Shown piece by piece: positions 24,301-34,543 of a stretch of 64,000 nt of DNA. The translations under genes were made by a program, and so were the position numbers. The DNA lies in assembly GCA_029948255.1 (NCBI GenBank), contig JALIZF010001837.1:635501-699500 (forward strand). Direction: 5' to 3'. This stretch comes from Telmatactis stephensoni (taxonomy: Eukaryota > Cnidaria > Anthozoa > Actiniaria > Isophelliidae). Each line of letters starts with the position of its first letter. Positions within the stretch are counted from its first letter, which is position 1. The notes beneath the pieces are model-generated. The model worked only from the letters and a program-made list of their open reading frames with translations, was not told the origin of the DNA and did not search any database.

Positions 24301-27300
24301 GATAAAATTGTTGAAGACTACCATGCTCCTTATAAACTTGCAGACAAGCATACATCCGATATGAACCCTGAGAAGGTCGACGCTCCGGATTTGGACCCTG
24401 ATGGTACATTCATTAGATCAACAAGGATAAGAGTAGCTCGTAATTTGAAGGGGTACGCACTAACACCCGCGTTGAGCAAGAGTGCCAGGGTTGAAATTGA
24501 GCAGAAGGTATGTAGAATAATGCCTTTGCAGAGTCTACATCGCAGAAAGCGCAGGATTGCCATTGTCCTTGAAAAGTCGGGGAATTCATTAAGTATTTTT
24601 AGATCAGAGAATTGTCAGGGATTTTGTTTATTTGGCAATTTGGGAATTTTGCCATTTAATTGGAAAAGTCAGGGAGTCCGTAAAATTTTTCAAGGGGCGA
24701 ACAAACCGCTAAGAAGTTAAAAACATGTTTCAATAGTCAGTGAAAAGTGAGGGAAATTGTTAATGGGAAGGTCGAACATATTTGGGGTTCCACAAACCTA
24801 AATCGTTTAAATGCCGTTGATATCGATTGAATAGAAACTATGCTAAATTTATGCCAGTAAAAAGTTCAGTAAAAATGGAATTCCATTAACGTGCGCTGGA
24901 AGTGTAGTCAGGAGAAAATAAAATGCTGCAATTATTTATTCAAATGGTTGAGTAATCTTTTTATTTATTTAAATGGTTGGCTATAAAAAAATACCTTTGC
25001 TTTGTTTAGGTTACGCAAGTCTTGAATAGCTTACAGGATGACTTGAAAGGCACTTACTATCCACTGTCTGGTATGAACGAAGGAACAAGACTTCAACTTG
25101 TCAGTGACCATTTCTTGTTCAAAAAAGGTAAGATCAATAATTTTGGAAACGTTTAAAGGGGAATGGTCAGTATTTGGTAAATAGGATAAATTGTCTGCAG
25201 TGCCTTGTGTCTCTCTCACAAGGCATAGGAAGTCATTATCATCATCACAATCATCATCATCATTATCATCATCAGATGGTGACATCAAATAGTACCTGAG
25301 GTTAACAACAAGCAGGTGGTCTTAAAACATCCATGCAAGCCTTATCACTCGGAGTGTTCTTGTAAGGAGCGGACCCCGGGGGGGGGGGGGGGGGGGGGAC
25401 TCCGATCGGAAATGAACGGGGATGCTCGTCGTACCTTTTAGGGGTCAAAATCAGCGATCTGGTACCTTTTAGGGTATCTCAGACTTTAGTGGACTACTAG
25501 AGACCTTGCTGGTACCTTTTAGGTTGATTTTTTCTCCATCAACGATTAAATACTGGAAACAAAGATCGGATTGCACGACCATCAAATTGTTCCTATATAA
25601 ATAGACACAATTGATCGCTTGATTGACTAAAATATGCAAAATGTTAAATTTAGTGTTTTTGAGTTGGTACCTTTTAGGGGTAAAAACATGTATTGCCACG
25701 CCCACCCCGGATATGACTTTGGTACCTTTTAGAGGTCATTTTTAAAATTTCCGACGAGCATCCCCGTCCTCTTATATATAGCAGTCCCCCCCCCCCCCCC
25801 GGGGAGCGGACTATTCGCTCTCTACCCACTCCCTCCATCAAAAGCCGTTTCGCGGACGTTATATGAGCTACACTAAGCCACAGATTAGAGAGTTGTTGAA
25901 ATAAGGATGTGAGTGGAACCCTAATTCTCTTGCTTAAAAGTATGATCTTCATCTCATTAAATGATTTCATTGTAGGCGACAGGTTTTTAGAAGCAGCTGG
26001 AGTCAACAAGGAATGGCCAGAAGGCAGAGGAATTTTCCACAATAATGACAAGACCTTCCTGGTCTGGGTCAACGAAGAAGACCAGCTTCGTATCATCAGC
26101 ATGGAGAAAGGAAGTGACATTGGATCAGTCTTCAAGAGGCTCTGCGATGCAGTCAATGAAATAGACAAGCAACTTGGCTTCCAACACCTGGAATCCCATG
26201 GCTATCTGTCTTCTTGTCCCACCAATCTTGGAACTGGAATGAGAGCAAGTGTACACGTCAAGATTCCAAAGGCCAGTGCTCATCCAGACTTCCACAAGAT
26301 CTGTGACGAATATCACATCCAAGCTCGTGGTATCCATGGGGAACACTCGGTGTCTACTGGAGAAGATGCTGGTGTATTTGACATCAGTAACCGTCGACGT
26401 CTTGGTCTGTCTGAAGTACAATGTGTACAAGACATGTACAATGGGGTGAAGAAGCTGTTAGAGATTGAAAGAGCAGCAATCGCGTAAGTATGCAACAAGT
26501 TACTTTTCTGTTCAAATATGGTGGTAAAACTGTGATAATCGTCTGGCAAATTAAATTAAATGTATGTCAGTTGAATCAGCCCCTATCAACTGATATAGAT
26601 CCTTACTCTTACGACGTGTCGTATCCAAACCACTACAGTCCTTTTCGAAATTTCTCTTCATATTCAAATTTTAAAACTCTCTTGAGGACACCAAGACTAG
26701 TGAAAACTAGCTTAACAAATGAAGCTACGGAAAAGGAGGACTCTGGAAGCATAGGTATACACCTATTTCAAAAAAGGTTGTCACCGTTAAGAGCGATAGG
26801 CGATAGGTAATAGGTCATTCCAAGACCGCAAAGCACTATTGATTTCTTAATTAAGCCATCCTAAATCTTTCTTTACACTCTTCCATCAAATATTTGGCTA
26901 TTCATATGTAAATCAATTAGAAATCAATAGTGCTTTGCGGTCTTGGAATGACCTATTACCTATCGCCTATCGCTCTTAGCGGTGACAACCTTTTTTGAAA
27001 TAGGTGTATATGAAGTGTAATAAGAGTAGGGGTATATTGGAAGGTTATATTTGCGACAAAAGCTCAATAGAGTATCTCGGGCTAGACTATCTCTGACTAG
27101 AAAGTTATATTCCAAAGCATTGTTACCTCTTTTGACACATTCAGGGCTGCTGATTTTTCCTCGTGCATGTCGCAGAAAAAATGGTTTGTTTTATGGTTAG
27201 ATACTAGTCGAAACTAACCGAAAAACATTGATAAAGTTGATTGATAAATGTTCTACCTTTTTAGTGAGGAAAGGGCCAAGTTCCCTGTGGCACTAAAAGA

Positions 27301-28315
27301 CGACTCTGTCAAGTCACTTCTCAAGAAATACCTGACAGAAGAAATGTTCGAAGCTCTTAAAGGCAAGAAAACGTCACGCGGAGCAACTCTATATGATTGC
27401 ATAAACTCAGGTGTAGTGAATCTAGACTCGAGTACAGGAGTTTATGCTCCAGATGAAGAGAGTTACGAAGTCTTTGGTGATCTTTTTAATCTTATTATTG
27501 AAGACTACCATGCTCCTTACAAACTTGCAGACAAGCATACATCCGACATGAACCCCGAGAAGGTCGACGCCCCCAATTTGGATCCCGATGGCAAGTTTAT
27601 AAGATCAACTCGCATTCGAGTGGCCAGGAATGTCAAAGGGTATGGTCTTGCTCCCGGTTTGACCAAAAAGGAGAGAGTTGACCTTGAGAAGAAAGTGGTT
27701 GGTGTTCTGACATCACTGACTGGGGATTTGAAAGGAACCTACTATCCATTGACTGGGATGGATGAGAACACCAGACAACAACTTGTGAACGACCACTTTT
27801 TGTTCAAGAAAGGTGATCGCTTCTTAGAAGCCGCTGGCGCGAACAAACTGTGGCCTGAAGGGAGAGGTATCTTCCACAACGTCGACAAGACTTTCTTGGT
27901 GTGGATCAACGAAGAGGACCAACTTCGCATTATCAGCATGGAGAAAGGAAGCGACATTGGGTCAGTTTTCAGCAGACTCTGTCATGCTGTTAACGAGATT
28001 GACAAACAACTTGGCTTCCAGCATACTGAAGGTCATGGTTATCTGTCGTCCTGCCCAACAAACCTTGGAACAGGAATGAGAGCTAGTGTGCACGTGAAAA
28101 TCCCCAAGGCCAGTGCCCATCCAGATTTCCAGAAGATCTGCGACGAATATCACATTCAAGCTCGTGGTATCCATGGTGAGCACTCGGTGTCTACTGGTGA
28201 AGATGCAGGCGTGTTTGATATTAGTAATCGTAGACGTCTTGGTCTTTCTGAAGTGCAGTGTGTACAGGATATGTACAATGGGGTGAAGAAGCTGTTAGAG
28301 ATTGAAAAAGCCTAG
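13880..28315 (+). CDS. three-domain arginine kinase (ATP:guanidino phosphotransferase)
   Basis: Reversibly moves phosphate between ATP and arginine, buffering ATP in motile or excitable cells. Model: alternative first exon 13880-13923 or 15936-15973, optional microexon 19171-19200, then 20681-21119, 22276-22904, 24078-24507, 25010-25127, 25976-26483 and 27265-28315 (stop TAG 28313-28315). Every junction agrees in phase. The roughly 1070-residue product has three consecutive kinase domains of about 350 residues. Arginine rather than creatine specificity is argued from the short specificity loop with conserved Tyr ([10 protein letters not shown]), [16 protein letters not shown] and CPTNLGT. Two-domain arginine kinases are known in sea anemones and molluscs, and three-domain fusions are best known from flagellar creatine kinases. 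Domain 1 is frameshifted in this sequence. AATAAA signals lie at 28609 and 28714. Confidence 0.88.
15582..15741. mobile_element. MITE upstream of exon 1b
   Basis: The ends are inverse: GATAGAGTGCTTTATACAAT..ATCCGTGAAAAA at left and TTTTTCACGGAT..ATTGTAAGCACTCTAT at right. About 160 bp, AT-rich interior, no ORF. It sits just upstream of the presumed promoter. Confidence 0.75.
15853..15868. promoter_or_regulatory. octamer-like palindrome upstream of exon 1b
   Basis: TTTGCATATGCAAA is a perfect 14-bp palindrome containing ATGCAAAT, the POU-factor octamer, about 70 bp before the exon 1b ATG. There is no TATA box close by. The role is inferred from the motif only. Confidence 0.4.
15936..15973 (+). 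CDS. arginine kinase alternative first exon 1b (MGLFPSK start)
   Basis: ATG at 15936 encodes [12 protein letters not shown] plus AG, then a perfect donor GTAAGTG. The first seven residues match exon 1a, and the phase is the same. Joined to 20681 it reads [20 protein letters not shown]. The near-copy 2 kb from exon 1a implies tandem duplication of a first exon together with separate promoters. Confidence 0.7.
17043..17176. mobile_element. foldback element
   Basis: GGTCCGTTCACATGAAGGCG is mirrored by CGCCTTCATGTGAACGGGTC. The arms continue through AGGGATAACTCTTTTGTTTT. It lies in the long first intron of the kinase gene. Confidence 0.8.
17492..17618. mobile_element. foldback element
   Basis: TGACCCCCCTCTCTATACCA is mirrored by GGTATAGAGAGGGGGTCA. 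Arms continue for about 35 bp around AAAGG/CCTTT blocks. It lies in the long first intron of the kinase gene. Confidence 0.7.
18394..18462. repeat. ACTG/ACAG tetranucleotide repeat
   Basis: ACTGACTG units, a short GGAC stretch, more ACTG and then ACAG units, all intronic. Confidence 0.9.
18797..18917. repeat. A-rich AAAATG/AAAATA repeat
   Basis: Poly(A) followed by degenerate AAAATGA and AAAATA units, all intronic. Confidence 0.85.
19171..19200 (+). CDS. arginine kinase 30-nt symmetric microexon or third start exon
   Basis: A strong acceptor (TCTCTTTCCAG) precedes 30 nt that end at a strong donor (GTAAGTAA). Entering in phase 2, the exon reads [10 protein letters not shown] and leaves in phase 2, so it can be included or skipped without breaking the frame between either first exon and 20681. 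Alternatively its internal ATG (19187) could start a non-acylated MDSGK form if upstream exons are untranslated. Confidence 0.6.
19907..20559. mobile_element. hAT-like non-autonomous element with poly(G)
   Basis: The ends CAGTGGCGGCGGA and TCCGCCGCCTATG are imperfect inverse copies, flanked on both sides by AAATG. Near the left end there is a G run of about 70 bp (19940-20005). No transposase ORF is visible. The CAGTGGCGG start resembles hAT-type termini. It lies in the intron before domain 1. Confidence 0.6.
21271..21831. mobile_element. MITE with CAGGGCCGTAGCCAG ends
   Basis: Left end CAGGGCCGTAGCCAG and right end CTGGCTACGGCCCTG are perfect inverse copies, flanked by CATTC on both sides. 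The interior has a T run of 30 at 21331-21360 and no ORF. A relative sits at 49019-49246. Confidence 0.8.
21856..22181. mobile_element. foldback MITE, TTTAAGGTGGCTCG ends
   Basis: TTTAAGGTGGCTCG is mirrored by CGAGCCACCTTAAA. Long arms share GAGCGTACCTTCCAAGTTTG and CCATTCAATTGAATAATGGT. It lies in the domain 1 intron, ending about 95 bp before the exon at 22276. Confidence 0.85.
22933..23289. mobile_element. double foldback element with 12-bp target duplication
   Basis: Two overlapping palindromes. Pair one is 22933-23160 (GTGTGACCAGTAACCAGAAA inverted). Pair two is 23042-23289 (AAATATGGTGCTGGACGTCA inverted). TGATTCAAGTTA flanks both sides (22921-22932 and about 23290-23301), marking the insertion. 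It lies in the intron between kinase domains 1 and 2. Confidence 0.8.
23370..23545. mobile_element. diverged MITE fragment of the GCGCGCTGATTGGCTG family
   Basis: Contains ACGCGCGCTGATTGGCTG, CTTCGCTACGCCTGGAGTTC and CACAGTAGAGACATGC, all resembling the element at 32403-32720. The arms are less well kept. Confidence 0.5.
24078..26483 (+). CDS. arginine kinase domain 2
   Basis: Three exons: 24078-24507, 25010-25127 and 25976-26483. The first holds the N-terminal half ([46 protein letters not shown]). The second spans [13 protein letters not shown] to DHFLFKK. The third begins [19 protein letters not shown] and holds NEEDQLRI, the reactive cysteine in [19 protein letters not shown] and [13 protein letters not shown]. 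All catalytic landmarks are intact. The first intron matches the domain 1 intron position (after the EKK/EQK motif); the second, inside KK-GDRF, is unique to this domain. Confidence 0.9.
25374..25803. mobile_element. MITE with GGGGATGCTCGTCG ends and GGTACCTTTTAGG internal repeats
   Basis: A poly(G) start leads to ACGGGGATGCTCGTCG; the right end has CGACGAGCATCCCCGT then poly(C). Inside are five same-direction copies of a TACCTTTTAGG motif. A second copy of the element is at 42029-42400. Intronic in kinase domain 2. Confidence 0.85.
26755..27012. mobile_element. foldback MITE between kinase domains 2 and 3
   Basis: GTATACACCTATTTCAAAAA is mirrored by TTTTTGAAATAGGTGTATAT. Arms of about 100 bp include AGCGATAGGCGATAGGTAAT and GACCGCAAAGCACTATTGAT. 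It ends about 250 bp before the domain 3 exon. Confidence 0.9.
27265..28315 (+). CDS. arginine kinase domain 3, single exon
   Basis: One uninterrupted exon encodes a whole domain: [73 protein letters not shown] and a terminal [11 protein letters not shown]. It lacks both introns found in domain 2 and the one in domain 1. The acceptor TTTTTAG|TGAGG joins the phase-2 end of domain 2 (codon GC|T). Confidence 0.93.
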
Positions 28316-28608
28316 TTTAAATGACATCCAATGGACAGTGGTGTGCAAGTGATTAGCCATTTTTCTGTTAGTGAAAAGTAGCAGTGAGCATGAAGTAGAG
28401 GAATCAGTTAGTGAATCGAACGATATGGAAACATTAGCTGCGGTCGTATTAAAACAATACTACGGTTAACAGACTCTTAACAATTAGTTCACATCAAAAT
28501 GTAACCATTGTTAAAAGTGTGTTAACTAAAGTTAAATTTTCTAATGGGGCCCCAGCCATTGACATGCATTGATTTTTCAGGTAGACTAAGATAATTTCCT
28601 TAGTAAAG

Positions 28609-28719
28609 AATAAAACTAGTAGGATCAGATTGGATTGCAAATACGATCCATTTTTCTACAGCATACCTTCTAGACATTAGCTTTGGGTTTGAATTTTCTA
28701 TAAAACTTTAGGAAATAAA
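28609..28719 (+). terminator. arginine kinase polyadenylation signals
   Basis: AATAAA at 28609-28614 and again at 28714-28719, about 300 and 400 bp after the stop codon. Confidence 0.55.
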
Positions 28720-30703
28720 CATTAATGTGAAGAATTGCCTCATATCCCATGGGAAATCAGTAAAGTTCTGTTCAGGTTATAGGATAGGAAATCAATTCTT
28801 TGTAAAAGTGTAAAGATGAATGATGAACTGACCAAAGTGGAGAAGCTAGTCACATCGTTAAAAAAAGAAAAGAAAAGAAAAGAAAAGAAAAAGAAAAAAA
28901 CAGCGGTTTATGGTCAGCGGATCATTGAGAAAATTGAAAATGGTGGACTTGCTCCCTTTTGGTTTGGGCTGACATCTAGAACCGACTTTTTACCTGAACA
29001 TATTACTATATTTGACTGGCTTTGGGTAGGATATGCATGACAGCTTTTACTATTGATGCAACAGAAAAGTGTGGGTTTATAGTTATTTAACGTGTGGATC
29101 AGTCTTTAAAGTAATATATAAAAAAATGAACCGAAATAAAAATGAAAAACCAAGGGTTTGAGAACGATTATTTATCCCTTTCCTCGCCATGAAAACATGG
29201 CGTTATATTCCTCTACCAAAGTTTAGGGTGAAAACCTTCCTTAGGTGCATGGTTGAGGTGATGGACTTCTAGCGAAAACGCCAGTCGATTATCAATTTGC
29301 TTCCGATCAAACGCCGGATCGATAATTTACTAGATTCTACCTTTCCATGCGTGTAGAGAGTCGTTATATAAACTGGGAGTTGTGGGGGGAAAGGAAGCAA
29401 GAAGGCAAAAATTAATAAACTATCGGAGCAAGAAAAAGGGGGAATTCCCTTAACGTAAATATTCCATATTTTTCATTCCATGTATATTTATTGACTATAT
29501 TGGTCACAATAGCATAACATTTCAAAATGTTAGTAATTTTAAAAATTTCTTCCTATTTATAAACTACTTTACGATAGCTGGTGATTAAAGACTCCATGTA
29601 AACCAGTATGCAACGCCGGTCTGCATAACTTCATAAATCATATCACTGACTATATCGGATATAACACGCCCTCTGGTTGGTCAAAGAACGCGAAAGCTAG
29701 CAAGTGCGCACGTTTTTTTTCAAATTTTCTGTCACGAATTAAAAGAAATGAATTAAAAAAGAAATAGAAAACGTGCCCACTGTTGTACTGTCAGCAGATT
29801 TAGGTCACTTGATGACTGATCAGAACACCCGAGAAGAATTCTGAAGGAACTGATCAAGTCGATCAATCGCTAAGCCCTCTAAATCGATCTGCACAAAACG
29901 CGCCGGCGTTTATTCTATTTCTTCATTTAGATATTTTGAATATTAAGACAATACAAAACAAGAATAAAAAACAAGAACAACAAATGAAGTCCTAACGAAA
30001 ACAAGCCCATCCCCTCGTCTGCATTATTCAGGATTTGTTTTTGAATTCATGTTTCTTTTCCCACGATGTTAAACAAAAAAATGTATCGCTTGTCACAGGG
30101 AATAGGCGCTGCCTACATTCATTGCCTAAATTACTTGCCACGATAAGTTTTTGACCATTTAAGTAAATAAGAGCTACCCGATCCTGATGCCATAATAATA
30201 GTAGAGAGTACCTATTTAGGCTCGCTATACACGGTAATCTTTTTCTGATCCTCAACTGGTATCTAGTGTATCACTTCTCTCTACTATTTTGAGCATTTCT
30301 TTGGATATCTAACCATTTTTAATGTCTTTTGCGGTCCTCCACATCCCCTGTACAATATTGTGGTTTCTATGGTTACCAGGAGGATGGTTACAAGTCCCTT
30401 GTGTCATATTTTCTACCCCAACATTGATTTAGAGGTTCGAGGGGAACTGAATTAGACTCATTTGGCAATAAAATTACGGACTGATAAAAAACCAATCGTG
30501 CTAACAATTTTGGCAATGATCGTAGCTTCATTTCATGCATACATTTGTAATAAATCTACAGCGGATTTAGAGCAAACGCGATGTGACCGGAGAGCGCGAC
30601 GACTTACAGTTGATTATCATTTGATTATCGTGAATAACGCTCCTTCTCGAAGCCACAGTCACTAGATTTTTCACAGTTCCATCACCCATACTTTCTAAGA
30701 GTA

Positions 30704-30744
<41 letters not shown>

Positions 30745-30845
30745 CTGTCTGTCTGTCTGTCTGTTTGTTTGCTTGTTTCAGTCCCGCCAAAGCCAAAAAC
30801 AAGAAAGGGGCGTGATGACTTTTTAGAAAATCTAGAGATACACTC
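28720..30845. other. intergenic between convergent genes, nothing recognised
   Basis: Convergent 3' ends of the kinase gene (+) and the hexosaminidase gene (-). An AAAAG repeat lies at 28861-28899. The phrase ATAACACGCCCTCTGGTTGG near 29661 resembles MITE ends seen elsewhere. No exon was recognised. Confidence 0.4.
30699..30770. repeat. TGTC tetranucleotide repeat
   Basis: Uninterrupted CTGT/TGTC units with a single CCGT variant. It lies just beyond the stop codon of the minus-strand hexosaminidase gene, so it is probably in its 3' UTR. Confidence 0.9.
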
Positions 30846-33800
30846 TTAACCACGTTTCACTGTCTCTTCAAGGTTGGATAGTTCTTTAATTCGTCTTTTC
30901 GCAAAATCGATGTTAGAAAGTACTTTGTCTGTCATCCATTCTTTGACGATACTCTCGTGGTAGACTTCATTCAACGGTTCGACAATAGGTTCTTTGACTT
31001 CATTTAAAATGTCGAGAGCGCTAAAAGCAGAGGGAAAAGGTCGTTAAGTTTTAAAGTTAAACTTTATTCAAAGCAGACAAGCACGGGATCATGATTCATA
31101 TCCTTCACAGAAAGTGCTCATAACGGTGGAAATGTTTTACGTTTCTGAAATTCTCGACCGTGAAAATGCTCTCCATGTATTTATTCGTTTATTGGACCCA
31201 ATCATTCTTCCTTCCTTCCCTAACTCCCTCCCTAACTCCCTCCCTCCCTTCCTCTCTTCCTCCCTCCCTCCCTTCCTTCCTTTCTTCCTTCTTTCCTCCG
31301 TCCCTCCCTCCCTCTAACTACTTCCCTTCATCCCTTCCTTTATCCCTTTCTAATTTCTTCCTAGCTTCTTTTCCTTTCTTCCTCCCTCTATCCCTCCCTC
31401 CTTCTCCCTTCCTTCTTCCTCTATTACTTACATCCTCCCTTGCTTTCTTTCGCGCTTCCTTCTTTCCTTCCTCCCTCCCTCCCTGTATTCGTTCGCTGTC
31501 TCGCTCGCTCACTCTAGGGCCAGTACAAAATGGTCTGGTAGAGCGAGGATACCTTACTGAAGGAGTTTGTTATACTCTAGAGAAGCAAGGAAATTCACTT
31601 GCAACAGCTAAGATAGGATTTTTGGAGGATTTTGGCTTTTTATTGTATTTTTATTGACTTTGAACAACAAGACTTACTGTTTTGAATAATTTAGTGCGTT
31701 GTGTACGTGCTGGTAACTCAAGAAATGGTCTGTAATTTGTCTTTCAAGCATCCAACCGGCCTCCCTAAAAACAACAACAAGATCAAGTAGAGATGCATAT
31801 CATCCTAATCAACATTCATTTCTATTTATATAATAACTGGTATATTACGAGCGTTGTGATTGGTTGGAAAGCAGATCAGATTACTGTTCATATGGAGATG
31901 ACGCAATGTTTTGATTAATACTGTATAAAGCAAAGAGATTCCATTTTTCTGTGTGTTTTTCGATATATAAGGTGTCTGGAAACAGTTTTTCTGGTCACCA
32001 ACCAATAACAAAAAGATGGTTTAAAAATCCCTTTGCTCTGGTCGGATCGTAAAGATATTATAAGACATAATTGCTGAAGGATTGAACTTGGGTTTGGCAT
32101 GGCAATCGGCGTTAATTAATGCAAATTATGGGGAAATCCCTTAAACTTTAACTTTTTTCTAAAAACTTTATAATAGAATCTTTACCAAATTCTGGAAATT
32201 CATCTTGGAAGTAAAACCTAACCGTTCACAGAGCTTGAAGGAATTTTATTTCGTGGATTTAAAATTAATGAGTCTTAAATTTGGAACATGACTTTTTAAG
32301 GCGATTCTAAACATCTCCGCGAAAAGCGACGTAAAAAATTCTTATATTGATGTACATCAGCTGATTACGCTAGTAGCCGTTTATCATACTCTTTATTTAT
32401 CTTTATAAAATATTTGAGATATAACGCGCGCGCTGATTGGCTGGCTTCCATGTTTATATCAGAGGACAGAGACTACGCTCGCGCTAAAACAGCGAAATAA
32501 TATTTTATAAAAGCAATATAAAACGATCGCTTATGTCTCTGTACTGTGATATAAACACTCTAGAAGATGTAGAGCACTCGAAAAGCAAGAGAAACACTCG
32601 GCTACGCCTCGTGTTCCTAAGCTTGCTTTTCTCTTGCTCTACATCTTCCATCGTGTTTCTATCACAGTACAGAGACATGCGCGCGCGTTTTATATTCCTT
32701 AAGAAATGTTTGGAGACGATTCTCTTATTATTATATTTTTTTAACGGAGCTACAGCCTCAGAAAGAAAGATGAGTTTTATGCACAAGCGTTGACAAATTG
32801 GACAACAAGTGTCAGGCTCTCTTTTCTTTAAACTGCGGCTCCAACAATTTCTTTCAAAATTGCTGCATATGAAAATTAAACCTGAAAAATGGAATATATT
32901 TCTTTAATTTATTATCATCATAACAACCATGATCAGAGTTCTCATCAGAGAAATACAACGAATGTCTAGGAGCAAGAATAAAACCAGACAGTTTGAAATG
33001 AAATGAGAAGACATTCATGCACATTATTCCCGTGCCGAGCACTGGTAGTCGTGACGACCGAGATAACCTCAAACATAAAGCTGATGTAACAAGAGACGAT
33101 TGGCAACGACGATTATTTGCGCAACGCGAAGTTGATTTCGTATAATATGCCACACTGAAGGATTTTTAGCCCAGTTTTGGCAGATAGAGTCCCTTTTTTC
33201 CATGTATCTGTACTTTATTAGATGCACAGATGACGTCAAAATGTGGCGAAAGCAAGAACGTACAGTCAAGGTGTGATCAAAATGTATCCACGAGACGAAG
33301 TTTTCACACGGTAAAAGGGAATCTATTTGTTTTTACATAACATTTATCGAAATATTTCAAACAATCACAACGCGCGTAAGATTGTGACGTCATCTGTGCG
33401 TCTGACTGAAATCACATGATTCATGACTAATCAGAGAACTCGTAATATACCAATTTACATAAGACCTTATAACTATAACTCTTTCATCGCCTTCATAATC
33501 AGTCATCGTCATCCTCCTATATATTCCATAATACTTACAAGTGTTTAATTCCATTCAGTGCATATAGTGCTTGGGTTAAGTTGTTTACCATGGTAAATAT
33601 TTCGTGACCAGGGAAAGTTGCTGTAACCATTTTGTATCTGTAATCAAAATTTGACCGAGTTTCAGTTTTACGTCGTGATAATCATACATCAGACATCAGT
33701 GGTATTAAAGCTTTTCTATGAAAACCACTCCCAAATTTATATATCTGTTTACACATATAAAATTGATTAATCGAAATCACTATATTAATTTTTTACCTCC

Positions 33801-34495
33801 CAATCTGGAGTGGGTAGTGGAGTGAGTACTTACTTTCTTGAAAAAGGCGTTAATTTTAAACTGAACGTCTCAGAGAGTCCAAGATTTTTCTCGATATCTT
33901 TTTCGAGCTCTTTGTCCATATAACCTGAGAAAAAAAATGTGTATTCACTACAATGCAATTACATTAACAATTGGAAATAGATGGAAATGAATGAACAGCA
34001 AAAACAAATGATTTATTTTACCAAGAGAGTTCACTCTTTCTATGTATATGTGTTCATTTGATTTTACTCATGCCTCACTTACCATTGTTCAGGGCACTAA
34101 GACAAAAAGCAAGGGATGGCAACGCAGCTGGTAAAAGCTCACACAGAGCAGCAAAATGATCATATCTGAAAAGCAAAATAAAATAGCATTAATAAAAGAA
34201 CAATTTGTTAAAAACTTGTAACGCAGGAAACAAACAAACAAACAAACCAGCCTGCCTGCCTATGTCTTTGTCTGTGGGTATGCATGCAGGCAGACCGACA
34301 TACAAAGACACACAGACTAACCAACAGACCGACAGACCGAAAGACCAACAGAAAGAAAGAAAGAAAGAAAGAAAGAAAAAAGAAAGAAAGAAAGAAAAAA
34401 GAAAGAAAGACATACAGACACACAGACAGACAGATAGACAGACAGACAAATAGACAGACAGACAGAAAGAAAGACAGAAAGAAAGAAAGAAAGAA

Positions 34496-34543
<48 letters not shown>

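Noticed and set aside
31160..31657. 165-residue LPPSLPSF frame
   Set aside because: Polypyrimidine low-complexity tract with no real gene signals.
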